From assembly GCA_017398555.1 (NCBI GenBank), contig JAFQFV010000029.1, positions 1 through 64,000 of the forward strand: a stretch of DNA of 64,000 nt. The letters are read 5' to 3'. Positions within the stretch are counted from its first letter, which is position 1. The number at the start of each line of letters is the position of its first letter. Below the pieces are notes generated by a model that worked only from the letters and a program-made list of their open reading frames with translations, did not search any database and was not told the origin of the DNA. This document shows, one piece after another, positions 18,478-26,762 of the stretch. This DNA comes from Alistipes sp. (lineage in GTDB: Bacteria > Bacteroidota > Bacteroidia > Bacteroidales > Rikenellaceae). The translations under genes and the position numbers were made by a program.

Positions 18478-18839
18478 ATTTGTCGTGAAAATACGGCATT
18501 AGCTGCACATCCCTCATAGTCACGAATGGGAAATACCAAAGTATGTCCCATCCGCTCCTATTTCACGATGTGCACCTACTACCGAATTTTGACGACAAAT
18601 GAGTGCGAAGATTGAACGGAGTACAAGTTTGCTACACATCCCTTAAAACCAACGGTGGCTGTACGTTTTAGTACTATCCATCGCTGGGTTTTCTACGCGA
18701 TGCACCATTTCTAACACATTTTGACGACAAATGTGGTTTTATTGTGAAAAGTACGCACCTGTGGCATATCCCTCATAGTCACGAATGGGAAATACGCTTA
18801 GTATGTCCCATCCGCTCCTATTTCACGATATGCACCGAC
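18478..18839 (+). repeat. Array B of interspersed palindromic repeats
   Basis: Unit B1 (18478-18600, 123 bp) has ends ATTTGTCGT/ACGACAAAT, subterminal arms AAAAT-CGG/CCG-ATTTT, middle arms TGCACATC/GATGTGCA and an apical hairpin ATGGGA-ATAC/GTAT-TCCCAT. B2 (18601-18732) lacks the left end, has apical CGGTGG/CCATCG around GTAC...GTAC followed by TTTT, and ends ACGACAAAT. B3 (18733-18839) has middle arms GCATATC/GATATGC and is cut off at the right. No open reading frame here is credible. Confidence 0.88.
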
Positions 18840-19003
18840 CGACGCTGCTCGTGAGGGCAGAGACTGCTTGCTGACTATGCCGAGGCGAGCTAACAGCTCT
18901 TAAATCTCCTAATAGGAATAAAAATTTTATTTTTATTCGCATAATCTTGTAAAGATTGTCAAAAATCATTAAATTCGCAGATTAGAAATAATACAAACAG
19001 GAT
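18840..19003. other. Upstream region of the acidic-protein operon
   Basis: No gene is seen. An A/T-rich perfect palindrome GAATAAAAAT/ATTTTTATTC (18916-18938) lies about 65 bp before the start at 19004. No TAnnTTTG element is recognisable, so the operon promoter is not located. Confidence 0.4.
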
Positions 19004-20119
19004 ATGAATCTGAAAAAGATAAAAGAGGAGCTGTTGAGGGCTGCGGAACTTGTGGAGGATTTCGAGAAAAATGGTAGAACGATTGACCGTGATGCGGCTA
19101 TCAACAAGATACGTAATGTCTATGAGGAGCTGCGTTTTATGGCGCCACCGGTAGTTGTGGATGAGCCGTCAGCGGAGCCTCTTGTCCCTTTTGAGCCCGA
19201 GCAGGAGGATGAACCCGAGGTTGAGGTGGAGTTTATTATGCCCGAGCAGGATGAGGATGAGGCTGAAGATGAGGTAGAGTCTGCTGTTGAAGAGTCTGAA
19301 GAGGAGCCAGCCGAGGCAGAGTCCGAAGAGTCTGAAGAGCCCGAAGAGGTGGTCTATGTAGCCGAGGAGGATGAGCCTGAAGCCGAAGAGCCTGCTGCGG
19401 AGGTTGAGCCGGAGGTGGATGAGGAGTCCGACTCTGTAGAGGTTGTTGAGGATATTGACCCCGACAGCGCATTTGAGCCAGAAGAGGACGAGGAGCCAAC
19501 CCCAGAACCTGCTCCAGAGTCCGAGCCAACACCCGAGCCAATTTCAGAGCCAACCCCTGAACCAGAGCCGAAGAAGGTGGTAGTTGAACCGTCGCTCTTT
19601 GGTGATTATGAGCCGATAAGCAGAAAGAGCACTCACGCGCGCCGTAAGATAATGGCGCTCTACGAGGAGGAGCCAGCTGTAGCACCTAAACCAGAGCCAA
19701 AACCAGAGCCAAAGGTTGAGGTCGAGCCAACACCTGCACCTGCACCAGCACCAACCCCTGCGCCAACCCCTGCGCCAGCGCCTAAAGTAGAGCCTGCGGT
19801 AGATACAGAGAATAAGGTATTGGGGGAGGTTATCACGCCGAAGACCACTATCGCCGATACGATTACCCCTGTTGTCAGTGTGGCGGAGGATAGACCTGTG
19901 GCGACGCTGCGTGGTGCGATAAATGTAGTGGATAGGTTTATGCTTATGCGAGATCTGTTTGATGATGATGCGCAGCTCTATGAGCAGACTATTGATGCCC
20001 TTGAGGCGATGGACAACCTTGACGACTGCATAATCTACATTGCCGAGAATTTTGCATGGCGCCCATCTTCTGAGGGTGCGAAGTTGATGATGGACTTGTT
20101 ACAGCGTAAACTTGGTTAG
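19004..20119 (+). CDS. Acidic, Glu/Pro-rich protein of unknown function
   Basis: 371-residue cytoplasmic-looking protein with no signal peptide. The N-terminal 45 residues are a predicted helix (MNLKKIKEELLRAAELVEDF). Residues 50-165 are almost all E, D, P, S, V and A. Two Pro/Glu and Pro/Ala-rich segments follow (about 165-195 and 225-265). The C-terminal 70 residues (LRGAINVVDRFMLMRDLF...ENFAWRPSS) are a folded domain that I recall as conserved in Bacteroidetes proteins of unknown function. It heads an operon with rsmI 1 bp downstream. The low-complexity centre is probably disordered. Confidence 0.75.
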   Translation: MNLKKIKEELLRAAELVEDFEKNGRTIDRDAAINKIRNVYEELRFMAPPVVVDEPSAEPLVPFEPEQEDEPEVEVEFIMPEQDEDEAEDEVESAVEESEEEPAEAESEESEEPEEVVYVAEEDEPEAEEPAAEVEPEVDEESDSVEVVEDIDPDSAFEPEEDEEPTPEPAPESEPTPEPISEPTPEPEPKKVVVEPSLFGDYEPISRKSTHARRKIMALYEEEPAVAPKPEPKPEPKVEVEPTPAPAPAPTPAPTPAPAPKVEPAVDTENKVLGEVITPKTTIADTITPVVSVAEDRPVATLRGAINVVDRFMLMRDLFDDDAQLYEQTIDALEAMDNLDDCIIYIAENFAWRPSSEGAKLMMDLLQRKLG

Positions 20120-20120
20120 A

Positions 20121-20840
20121 ATGGCTAAATTGTATATTGTTCCTACTCCGATAGGAAACCTTGAAGATATTACGCTCCGTGCGATACGCGTCTTGGAAGA
20201 GGTCGATTTTATCCTTGCCGAGGATACTCGCACCTCGTCGGTGCTCCTTAAGCACCTCAATATCGAGAAGCCGTTGCGCTCGCACCATAAGTTTAATGAG
20301 CACGCTACGGTGCGCGCCGTTGCCGAGGCTATTGAGGCTGGCAAGAATGTGGCGCTTATATCCGATGCGGGTACGCCGGGCATCTCTGACCCCGGTTTTC
20401 TGCTTGTGCGCACCTGCGTTGAGGAGGGTATTGAGGTAGAGACACTCCCTGGTGCTACGGCTTGTATTCCGGCTCTTGTGCAGAGTGGATTTCCGTGCGA
20501 CCGCTTCTGCTTTGAGGGCTTTTTGCCGCAGAAGAAGGGTCGAATGAAGCGATTGGCGGAGCTTGCTGAGGAGAGCAGAACAATAATATTTTACGAATCT
20601 CCGTTTCGTGTTGTAAAGTGCCTTGAGCAGCTTGCCGAGGTCTTTGGCCCTGAGCGCAGGGTGGCAGTGTCGCGTGAGCTGACAAAGAAGTTTGAGCAGA
20701 CCGTGCGTGGTACGCTTGCCGAGGTTATTGCACACTTTAAGTCACAGCAACCCAAGGGCGAGTTTGTCATTGTGCTTGCAGGTAAGGGGCTTAAGAGCAG
20801 AACAACTGATTCAGAGGAGGAGATAGAGGAGAATGAGTAG
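20121..20840 (+). CDS. rsmI: 16S rRNA (cytidine(1402)-2'-O)-methyltransferase
   Basis: Tetrapyrrole-methylase-fold enzyme that 2'-O-methylates C1402 in the decoding centre of 16S rRNA with S-adenosylmethionine. The 239-residue product begins MAKLYIVPTPIGNLEDIT and carries AEDTRTSS, SDAGTPGISDPG and LPGATACIPAL, all signature blocks of RsmI. It starts 1 bp after the upstream stop and overlaps the next start by 8 bp, so it is within an operon. Slightly shorter than the E. coli protein, as it lacks the C-terminal extension. Confidence 0.95.
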   Translation: MAKLYIVPTPIGNLEDITLRAIRVLEEVDFILAEDTRTSSVLLKHLNIEKPLRSHHKFNEHATVRAVAEAIEAGKNVALISDAGTPGISDPGFLLVRTCVEEGIEVETLPGATACIPALVQSGFPCDRFCFEGFLPQKKGRMKRLAELAEESRTIIFYESPFRVVKCLEQLAEVFGPERRVAVSRELTKKFEQTVRGTLAEVIAHFKSQQPKGEFVIVLAGKGLKSRTTDSEEEIEENE

Positions 20841-21771
20841 CTATAAAGATACCAAGATGAGTTTTGGTGCACGACTGCTGTGGATACTGTGTCGTGCTGT
20901 GGCTATTACGCCTCATTGGTTTCAGTATGGCTGTTTGGGCAATCTTATCTACTTTTTGTTGAGATATGTGGCGCGCTATCGTCGCTCGCTGATTATCCAC
21001 CAACTTGAGGGCTCATTCCCCGACAAGAGAGAGGAGGAGATTGCAAAAATCTGCAACGACTACTACCACTTCCTTGCCCAGACCTTTATAGGAACGGCAA
21101 CCCTTGCGGGTATGAAGAGCAGCCAACGCCTTGAGGCGCTTGAACTGACAGTTCCTGAGCATATTAAAAAGGTTGTGGAGGGTCGAGATTTTGTATATCT
21201 CTCGTCGCACCATAACTTCTGGGAGTATGCACAATTTTCGGGACTGCCGTTTGATGGGCATAAGATGCTCTTTGCCTACCATCCGCTATCGAGCAAGGTG
21301 TGGGATGAACTATACTACCATCTGCGCTATAGCGAGGATGGACTGCCCGTGCCGAGTAGTCAGCTGATACGTTTCTACTTGGAGCATCGTCAGAGTGGGA
21401 TAGATGGCAAGCGAATGTTGATGGGGCTTATTGCCGACCAAAATGCCGCTCCAAAGGGGGATGTGCATTGGTATAACTTCCTTAACCGCCCGACACTCTT
21501 CTTTGAGGGTGGCGAGCAGCTGGCACTGAAGTTTCACCTTCCCGTGCTCTATTTGGGTATGAGTTACATCAGCCCCGGGAGGTATAAGGGAGAGGTGACG
21601 TTGCTCTATGATGGCGATGAAAAGGTAGAGAAACATGAGATAACCGAGCGATATGTACGACAGCTGGAGCGCGATATAGAGCGTGAGCCTGCACACTGGA
21701 TGTGGTCGCATCGTCGCTGGAAATATTATCCTGACCCCGTGACGGGCGAGCCGATATATAGACAAAAATAG
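20833..21771 (+). CDS. Lipid A-type lysophospholipid acyltransferase (LpxL/HtrB-like), copy 1
   Basis: Probable inner-membrane acyltransferase that adds a secondary acyl chain to lipid A or a related glycolipid, 312 residues. It has an N-terminal hydrophobic segment and the catalytic HX4E motif in SSHHNFWEY near residue 127. The later block with WYNFLNRPTLFFEGGEQLA corresponds to the LpxL acceptor-binding region. Its start overlaps the rsmI stop (ATGAGTAG). It is followed by a close paralogue, and the two share long identical blocks, so they arose by tandem duplication. Confidence 0.88.
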   Translation: MSSYKDTKMSFGARLLWILCRAVAITPHWFQYGCLGNLIYFLLRYVARYRRSLIIHQLEGSFPDKREEEIAKICNDYYHFLAQTFIGTATLAGMKSSQRLEALELTVPEHIKKVVEGRDFVYLSSHHNFWEYAQFSGLPFDGHKMLFAYHPLSSKVWDELYYHLRYSEDGLPVPSSQLIRFYLEHRQSGIDGKRMLMGLIADQNAAPKGDVHWYNFLNRPTLFFEGGEQLALKFHLPVLYLGMSYISPGRYKGEVTLLYDGDEKVEKHEITERYVRQLERDIEREPAHWMWSHRRWKYYPDPVTGEPIYRQK

Positions 21772-21811
21772 GATATAGATACCATAAACTAACTACTGAC
21801 TCTAAAATACT

Positions 21812-22753
21812 ATGAAGAACACAAAGCCTGAATTGGGTTTGGGTGCGAGGTGCTTGTGGCTGTTGTGTCGTTCGATAGCAATTTTGCCCTATTGGGCCCA
21901 ATATGGATGTATCGCTCCATTTATATACGTCGTTGTGCGCTATTTGGTGGGGTATCGTCGAGGTTTGATACTCAAGCAACTCTCTGACTCTTTCCCTGAA
22001 AAGAGTCGTGAGGAGATTGAGGGTATCTGTAATGAGTTTTACCGCCACTTTGCGGAGATTATCATTACGACGATGTCTATGGCTGGCATTACAGAGGAGC
22101 AGCGACGCGATGCTGTAAAGTTTAACATTGCAGACCATGTGCGCCAGACGTTGAAGGATAGACACGTCGTCATCCTCGCCTCGCATTACGGGGTGTGGGA
22201 GTATGCGCAGTTTGTCTGCCTCCATCTGCCGGGCTATTGTGAGATTGGAGCATATCATCCGCTGTCAAATAAGGCGTGGGATGAGCTGTTTCTGCATCTG
22301 CGCACATTTGAGGATGTTATCCCTGTGCCGAGTAGCCGCTACTTGCGCTACTTTATCGAGCACAAAGAGTCGGGAGTGAATGGCAAGCCGATGTTGCTCG
22401 GTATGGCATCCGACCAGAATGCGCCGCCAAAGGGGGATGTGCATTGGTATAACTTCCTCAACCGTCCGACCCTCTTCTTTGAGGGTGGCGAGCAGTTGGC
22501 GACAAAGTTTTCGTTGCCGGTTGTCTATTTCAGTATGAAGCGAAAGGGTGCCGGTCGTTATGAGTGTGATGTTATTTTAGTGCACGATGGCCAGGAGCCT
22601 GTGGAGAAGCACGAGATTACCGAGCGCTATGTTCGATTGTTGGAGCAGGATATAGAGCGCGACCCGGCACGTTGGATGTGGTCGCATCGTCGTTGGAAGT
22701 ATAGACCTGACCCTGTAACGGGCGAGGCGGTTTACTATAGAAAAGGTGTGTAG
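21812..22753 (+). CDS. Lipid A-type lysophospholipid acyltransferase (LpxL/HtrB-like), copy 2
   Basis: Paralogue of the preceding protein, 313 residues, with HX4E in ASHYGVWEY and the same block WYNFLNRPTLFFEGGEQLA. The two differ most in residues 30-120, which suggests different acyl donors or acceptor positions, as between LpxL and LpxM. It lies 40 bp after copy 1 and 3 bp before a glycosyltransferase gene, so the pair probably works in outer-membrane glycolipid synthesis. Confidence 0.88.
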   Translation: MKNTKPELGLGARCLWLLCRSIAILPYWAQYGCIAPFIYVVVRYLVGYRRGLILKQLSDSFPEKSREEIEGICNEFYRHFAEIIITTMSMAGITEEQRRDAVKFNIADHVRQTLKDRHVVILASHYGVWEYAQFVCLHLPGYCEIGAYHPLSNKAWDELFLHLRTFEDVIPVPSSRYLRYFIEHKESGVNGKPMLLGMASDQNAPPKGDVHWYNFLNRPTLFFEGGEQLATKFSLPVVYFSMKRKGAGRYECDVILVHDGQEPVEKHEITERYVRLLEQDIERDPARWMWSHRRWKYRPDPVTGEAVYYRKGV

Positions 22754-22756
22754 AGA

Positions 22757-23764
22757 ATGAGAACGGCTGTAGTTATACTCAATTATAACGGAGAGGAGCA
22801 TCTGCGTCGCTTTTTGCCGTCAGTTATTGATGGTACAGAGGGGGCAGATATTGTCGTTGCCGATAATGGCTCGACAGATGGCTCATTGGCTCTGTTGGAT
22901 AGAGAGTTTGCTACGGTAAAAAAGATAGTTCTTGGTAAAAACTACGGCTTTGCCGAGGGGTATAACAGGGCACTTGCAGCCCTTGCGGACTATGACTGTT
23001 GCGTGCTGCTTAACTCGGATGTCAAGACGCCGAAGGGGTGGCTTGCCCCGCTTGTTCAGGTGCTTGAGAGGGATAGCTCTGTGGCGGTTGTGGGCCCGAA
23101 GATTTTGAGCGTTGAGGAGCCAACGAAGTTTGAGTATGCAGGGGCTGCGGGTGGCTTTATCGACTACTTGGGTTACCCGTTCTGTCGCGGTCGCATACTA
23201 TCTACAACAGAGGTTGATAGGGGGCAGTATGATGACTGCCGAGAGGTCTTTTGGGTCAGTGGTGCGGCATTTTGCGTAAGGCGAGAAGTCTATCAGTCGC
23301 TTGGGGGGCTTTGCGGTGAGTTCTTTGCCCATATGGAGGAGATTGACCTGTGCTGGCGTATGCAGCTTGCTGGGTGGAAGGTTATGGTCGAGCCGCGTAG
23401 TGCGGTCTATCACTTGGGCGGCGGGACTTTGCAGACAAATTCGCCGAGGAAGATATTTTTTAACCACCGAAATAACTTGGCTATGCTCTTCCGCTGTGCA
23501 ACGCCTATGCAGCGGTTGGTTGTTGCTCTTGTTCGCCCCGCGCTTGACCTTGCAGCGGCGTTGAGTTATGCTCTGAAGGGCGATAAAGAGGGGACAAGGG
23601 CACTCTTTGCGGCGTGGAGAGATTTTATCCGTTGGCACCATCGCCTTGCAGCGGAGCGAAGGCAGATTCGTAGCGGAGCAAAGTGCGAGTCGCGTTATAT
23701 ATATAAAGGTATGATAGTGCTGCGCTATCTGCTTGGTAAGAGAGAATTTGAAAAAATGATGTGA
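22757..23764 (+). CDS. Glycosyltransferase family 2 protein
   Basis: GT-A fold glycosyltransferase of 335 residues, related to rhamnosyltransferase-like GT2 enzymes. One sees the N-terminal TAVVILNYNG strand, ADNGSTDGS, the metal-binding region LLNSDVKTP and the catalytic-base region FFAHMEEIDLCWR. A hydrophobic segment around residues 250-275 may anchor it at the membrane. It lies 3 bp after acyltransferase copy 2 and 1 bp before the next gene. Donor and acceptor are unknown. Confidence 0.9.
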   Translation: MRTAVVILNYNGEEHLRRFLPSVIDGTEGADIVVADNGSTDGSLALLDREFATVKKIVLGKNYGFAEGYNRALAALADYDCCVLLNSDVKTPKGWLAPLVQVLERDSSVAVVGPKILSVEEPTKFEYAGAAGGFIDYLGYPFCRGRILSTTEVDRGQYDDCREVFWVSGAAFCVRREVYQSLGGLCGEFFAHMEEIDLCWRMQLAGWKVMVEPRSAVYHLGGGTLQTNSPRKIFFNHRNNLAMLFRCATPMQRLVVALVRPALDLAAALSYALKGDKEGTRALFAAWRDFIRWHHRLAAERRQIRSGAKCESRYIYKGMIVLRYLLGKREFEKMM

Positions 23765-23765
23765 T

Positions 23766-24479
23766 ATGAGAAAACTTGTAATTATTCCGACCTATAACGA
23801 GAAGGAGAATGTCTCGGCGATGATTGACAAGGTGCTCTCGCTCGATGGCGAGTTCAATATGCTCTTTGTCGATGATGGCTCGCCCGACGGTACGGCAGAT
23901 ATTATCCGCGAGCGCCAGAAGAGCTGCCCGGAGCGTATCAATCTGATATGTCGTAGCGGTAAGCTCGGCTTGGGAACGGCATATATCGCAGGCTTTAAGT
24001 GGGCACTTGATGCGGGCTACGACCTTATCTTCGAGATGGATTGCGACTTTTCGCATAACCCTGATGATTTGTTGCGCCTTGCATCGCGCCTTGAGAGTGA
24101 TGCCGATGTGGTTATCGGTTCGAGATATGTGCGCGGTGTGAATGTGGTGAATTGGCCACTCTCGCGCCTGCTGATGAGCTACTTTGCATCAAAATATGTG
24201 AAGATTGTAACGGGTATGCCTGTCTGTGATGCCACCGCGGGTTTTGTGGGCTATAAGGCGGAGGTGCTCAAGAGAATTAACCTTGACCGCGTGCAGATGG
24301 TTGGCTACGGTTTTCAGATAGAGATGAAATATACCGCATGGAAGCACGGCTTTAAGATTGCCGAGGAGTCGATTATCTTTATCGACCGCTTCGCCGGCAC
24401 ATCGAAGATGTCAAGCGGAATCTTTGGCGAGGCCTTCTTCGGGGTGCTCAAGTTACCGTTCCGTAATGTAACGAAGTAA
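23766..24479 (+). CDS. Polyprenol monophosphomannose synthase (DPM1-like GT2)
   Basis: 237-residue GT2 enzyme of the dolichol-phosphate mannosyltransferase type, which moves a sugar from a nucleotide donor to polyprenyl phosphate. Seen: IIPTYNEKENV, FVDDGSPDGT, MDCDFSHNP (DxD-like), GSRYVRG and the QIEMKYTAW block. It lacks the C-terminal membrane domain of eukaryotic-like fusions. Last gene of the operon that starts at 19004; a strong terminator follows. Confidence 0.9.
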   Translation: MRKLVIIPTYNEKENVSAMIDKVLSLDGEFNMLFVDDGSPDGTADIIRERQKSCPERINLICRSGKLGLGTAYIAGFKWALDAGYDLIFEMDCDFSHNPDDLLRLASRLESDADVVIGSRYVRGVNVVNWPLSRLLMSYFASKYVKIVTGMPVCDATAGFVGYKAEVLKRINLDRVQMVGYGFQIEMKYTAWKHGFKIAEESIIFIDRFAGTSKMSSGIFGEAFFGVLKLPFRNVTK

Positions 24480-24510
24480 AAAAGGGAGGCAATCGCCTCC
24501 CTTTTTTTGC
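24478..24510. terminator. Bidirectional intrinsic terminator
   Basis: AAAGGGAGGC, loop AATC, GCCTCCCTTT followed by further T residues, between the convergent DPM1-like and yebC genes. Confidence 0.9.
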
Positions 24511-24527
24511 TTTATGTCAGTCTTGGA

Positions 24528-25253
24528 CTACTCCTCCTCAACCTCAGCCATAGTGTGGTAAACGTTTACCACATCGTCATCCTCCTCAAGCTTCTCAACG
24601 AGCTTCTCAACAGCCTCGCGAGCCTCTGCATCGAGCTCCTTGGTGTCGGTTGGTATGCGTACGCTCTCACCTGAAACAATCTCATAGCCCTGATCGTCAA
24701 GCCACTTCTGAATAGCACCGAATGACTCGTATGCAGCATATACAGTAATGCCGTCCTCCTCAGCGTAGAACTCATCTACACCTAAGTCGATCATCTCGAG
24801 CTCGAGCTCCTCCGGATCTACACCCTCAGTAGCCTTGAACTTGAATACACACTTGTGCTCAAACATAAATGCCACGCTACCTGAGTTACCGAGGCTACCG
24901 CCGCACTTGTTGAAATACATACGAACGCTCGCTACAGTACGGTTTGTATTGTCAGTAGCAGTCTCTACGAGGAATGCTACGCCGTGAGGACCATAACCCT
25001 CATATACAACCTCCTTGTAATCAGCTGCATCCTTATCGGTTGCACGCTTAATTGCACGCTCAACATTCTCCTTAGGCATATTCTCAGCCTTTGCATTCTG
25101 CATAAGGATACGCAGACGAGTGTTTGCTGATGGATCTGCACCACCTGCCTTAACTGCAATCTCAATCTCCTTACCAATCTTAGTGAAGACGCGAGCCATG
25201 TGACCCCAACGCTTCATCTTACGCGCTTTACGATACTCAAAAGCTCTTCCCAT
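24528..25253 (-). CDS. YebC/PmpR family protein
   Basis: 241-residue protein of the YebC/TACO1 family, known as transcriptional regulators and, in some members, as factors that relieve ribosome stalling. The start MGRAFEYRKARKMKRWG is the Bacteroidetes form of the N-terminal MAGHSKW block; then come the blocks FTKIGKEI, GADPSANTRLR and NMPKENVERAI. The C-terminal region is acidic. It is monocistronic, with a minus-strand TAACTTTG (25296-25289) 36 bp upstream. Confidence 0.92.
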   Translation of the reverse strand: MGRAFEYRKARKMKRWGHMARVFTKIGKEIEIAVKAGGADPSANTRLRILMQNAKAENMPKENVERAIKRATDKDAADYKEVVYEGYGPHGVAFLVETATDNTNRTVASVRMYFNKCGGSLGNSGSVAFMFEHKCVFKFKATEGVDPEELELEMIDLGVDEFYAEEDGITVYAAYESFGAIQKWLDDQGYEIVSGESVRIPTDTKELDAEAREAVEKLVEKLEEDDDVVNVYHTMAEVEEE

Positions 25254-25288
25254 AATATTATTGTTTTTGTTTTTTGATTTCTAATCGG

Positions 25289-25296
25289 CAAAGTTA
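25289..25296 (-). promoter_or_regulatory. -7 promoter element for yebC
   Basis: Minus-strand TAACTTTG matches TAnnTTTG at 36 bp before the ATG. The -33 element is unclear. Confidence 0.5.
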
Positions 25297-25386
25297 TGAA
25301 AAAATTTGGATTTTTTATTTAGTTTTTATAAATTTGTAACAGATGTAGCCAATTCTTTATAGTGTAATTAGAAAAATGTTGATGTC

Positions 25387-26751
25387 ATGAAGAGATTTTT
25401 ACTTCTGTTTTTAATGTTTGCAGCGTGTTTGACGTCTTGTACAAAAGAGTATTGTGCAGTCATAGAAATGCCAATAGAACGAAAAAATCAAACAACTTGT
25501 GGAATAGAAGAGTGTGCTAAGAGAGTTGTACAGGATGTATTGAAGAGGATTGATCCTATCACAAGGGGTAGTATCAGAGAAATTGAAAATGTAGGAGTAG
25601 TGACATTTCAAGAGTTGTTTGGGTCGCAATTTTCACGTGTGAATGATTCTCTTTTTATTCATCCAGACTCTTTGGGACTTGTTTTTGTTAATTTCAAGGA
25701 TAGTTTAGGTTATTCTCTACTTATCCCACGCTTTGATGAAGATGATAATAAATTGGATGAGGATATTGATGGGGATAGTAATACTCCACTTCAACTATTG
25801 GCAATAACAGATAGTGGTACAATTTCTACAGAACAGATAATGTCTGATGGTACAGGAGGATGGCAGTCTACATTACCTGATGATAGCACAGAAACAACTT
25901 GTGATGAAAATTGGGAAGGATGGAGTGTTGGTAATGCTAATCAAAATACATTCGCAAATAATTTATTGTGTTCATACTTGTATAATAAAACATACCAACC
26001 AGAACTTTATGTAGATACTACAGAGGATTTGAATGATATGAATGTAGTTAATAATGTAGCTCTTGATCAAAAAGGTCCTCTTATTTTTACGACATGGGAT
26101 CAGTTGGAACCATTTAATAATTTAGTAACGACACAATCCAAAAATGGCGGGAATTGCCCTATTGGGTGTACTGTTATTGCATCTGCTCAGATTCTTGCAT
26201 ATTTTGCGAATAGAGACCTTGTGTGGTTTTTCGGAGTTAATGATATATATTGGAGGCATATTAGGTCGTATAGGAGTAGTAGTGTAGAAGAGAATTCCAA
26301 TGATATAAGCATTAGTACTATCGAAAAAGACATTGCAATATTTGCAAAAGATATAGCAGATGGCATAGGTGTATCATATAGGGAAAAAGACAATGGAAGC
26401 GGAGTAGCCTTGCCATCTGAGGTACAATCATACCTTAAGAAAGATTTGCTATATAATGTTAGTGCGTGGAAGTTATGGGGTAGCAAAGCTAAACGATTGA
26501 AAGAGATAGTAAATAGCATAAATGCGAATAAACCTGTATTTATATCTGCAGCAGATGGTCTCGAGGGACATTCTTGGGTTGTTGATGGCTATATGAAAAA
26601 TGAAGACTCAACAAAAAATAAACATGATTATTATATACACTGCAACTTCGGGTGGGGAGGAACAAGTGATGGCTGGTATTTAATAGATATGATTCATAGC
26701 GGTAAAAGTTTTAATTATAACTATATGTTTAGTTATATTTTCTTTGAATAA
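25387..26751 (+). CDS. C10 family (streptopain-like) cysteine peptidase, lipoprotein
   Basis: Secreted papain-fold protease, 454 residues. Signal peptide with lipobox LTSC (Cys18), so it is probably attached to a membrane. Residues 19-230 form a propeptide-like region. The catalytic domain shows TWDQLEPFNN, the nucleophile in CPIGCTVIASAQIL (C261), the histidine in GHSWVVDGY (H395) and NFGWGG, matching streptopain and the Bacteroides fragilis Bfp proteases. The gene is markedly A/T-rich, unlike its neighbours, which suggests acquisition. A small barrel-like protein gene follows 11 bp later. Confidence 0.9.
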   Translation: MKRFLLLFLMFAACLTSCTKEYCAVIEMPIERKNQTTCGIEECAKRVVQDVLKRIDPITRGSIREIENVGVVTFQELFGSQFSRVNDSLFIHPDSLGLVFVNFKDSLGYSLLIPRFDEDDNKLDEDIDGDSNTPLQLLAITDSGTISTEQIMSDGTGGWQSTLPDDSTETTCDENWEGWSVGNANQNTFANNLLCSYLYNKTYQPELYVDTTEDLNDMNVVNNVALDQKGPLIFTTWDQLEPFNNLVTTQSKNGGNCPIGCTVIASAQILAYFANRDLVWFFGVNDIYWRHIRSYRSSSVEENSNDISISTIEKDIAIFAKDIADGIGVSYREKDNGSGVALPSEVQSYLKKDLLYNVSAWKLWGSKAKRLKEIVNSINANKPVFISAADGLEGHSWVVDGYMKNEDSTKNKHDYYIHCNFGWGGTSDGWYLIDMIHSGKSFNYNYMFSYIFFE

Positions 26752-26762
26752 AAGAGGACGTT

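Noticed and set aside
18840..19003. Possible tRNA or small RNA gene
   Set aside because: I looked for a cloverleaf and CCA end and saw none; only an A/T palindrome stands out.
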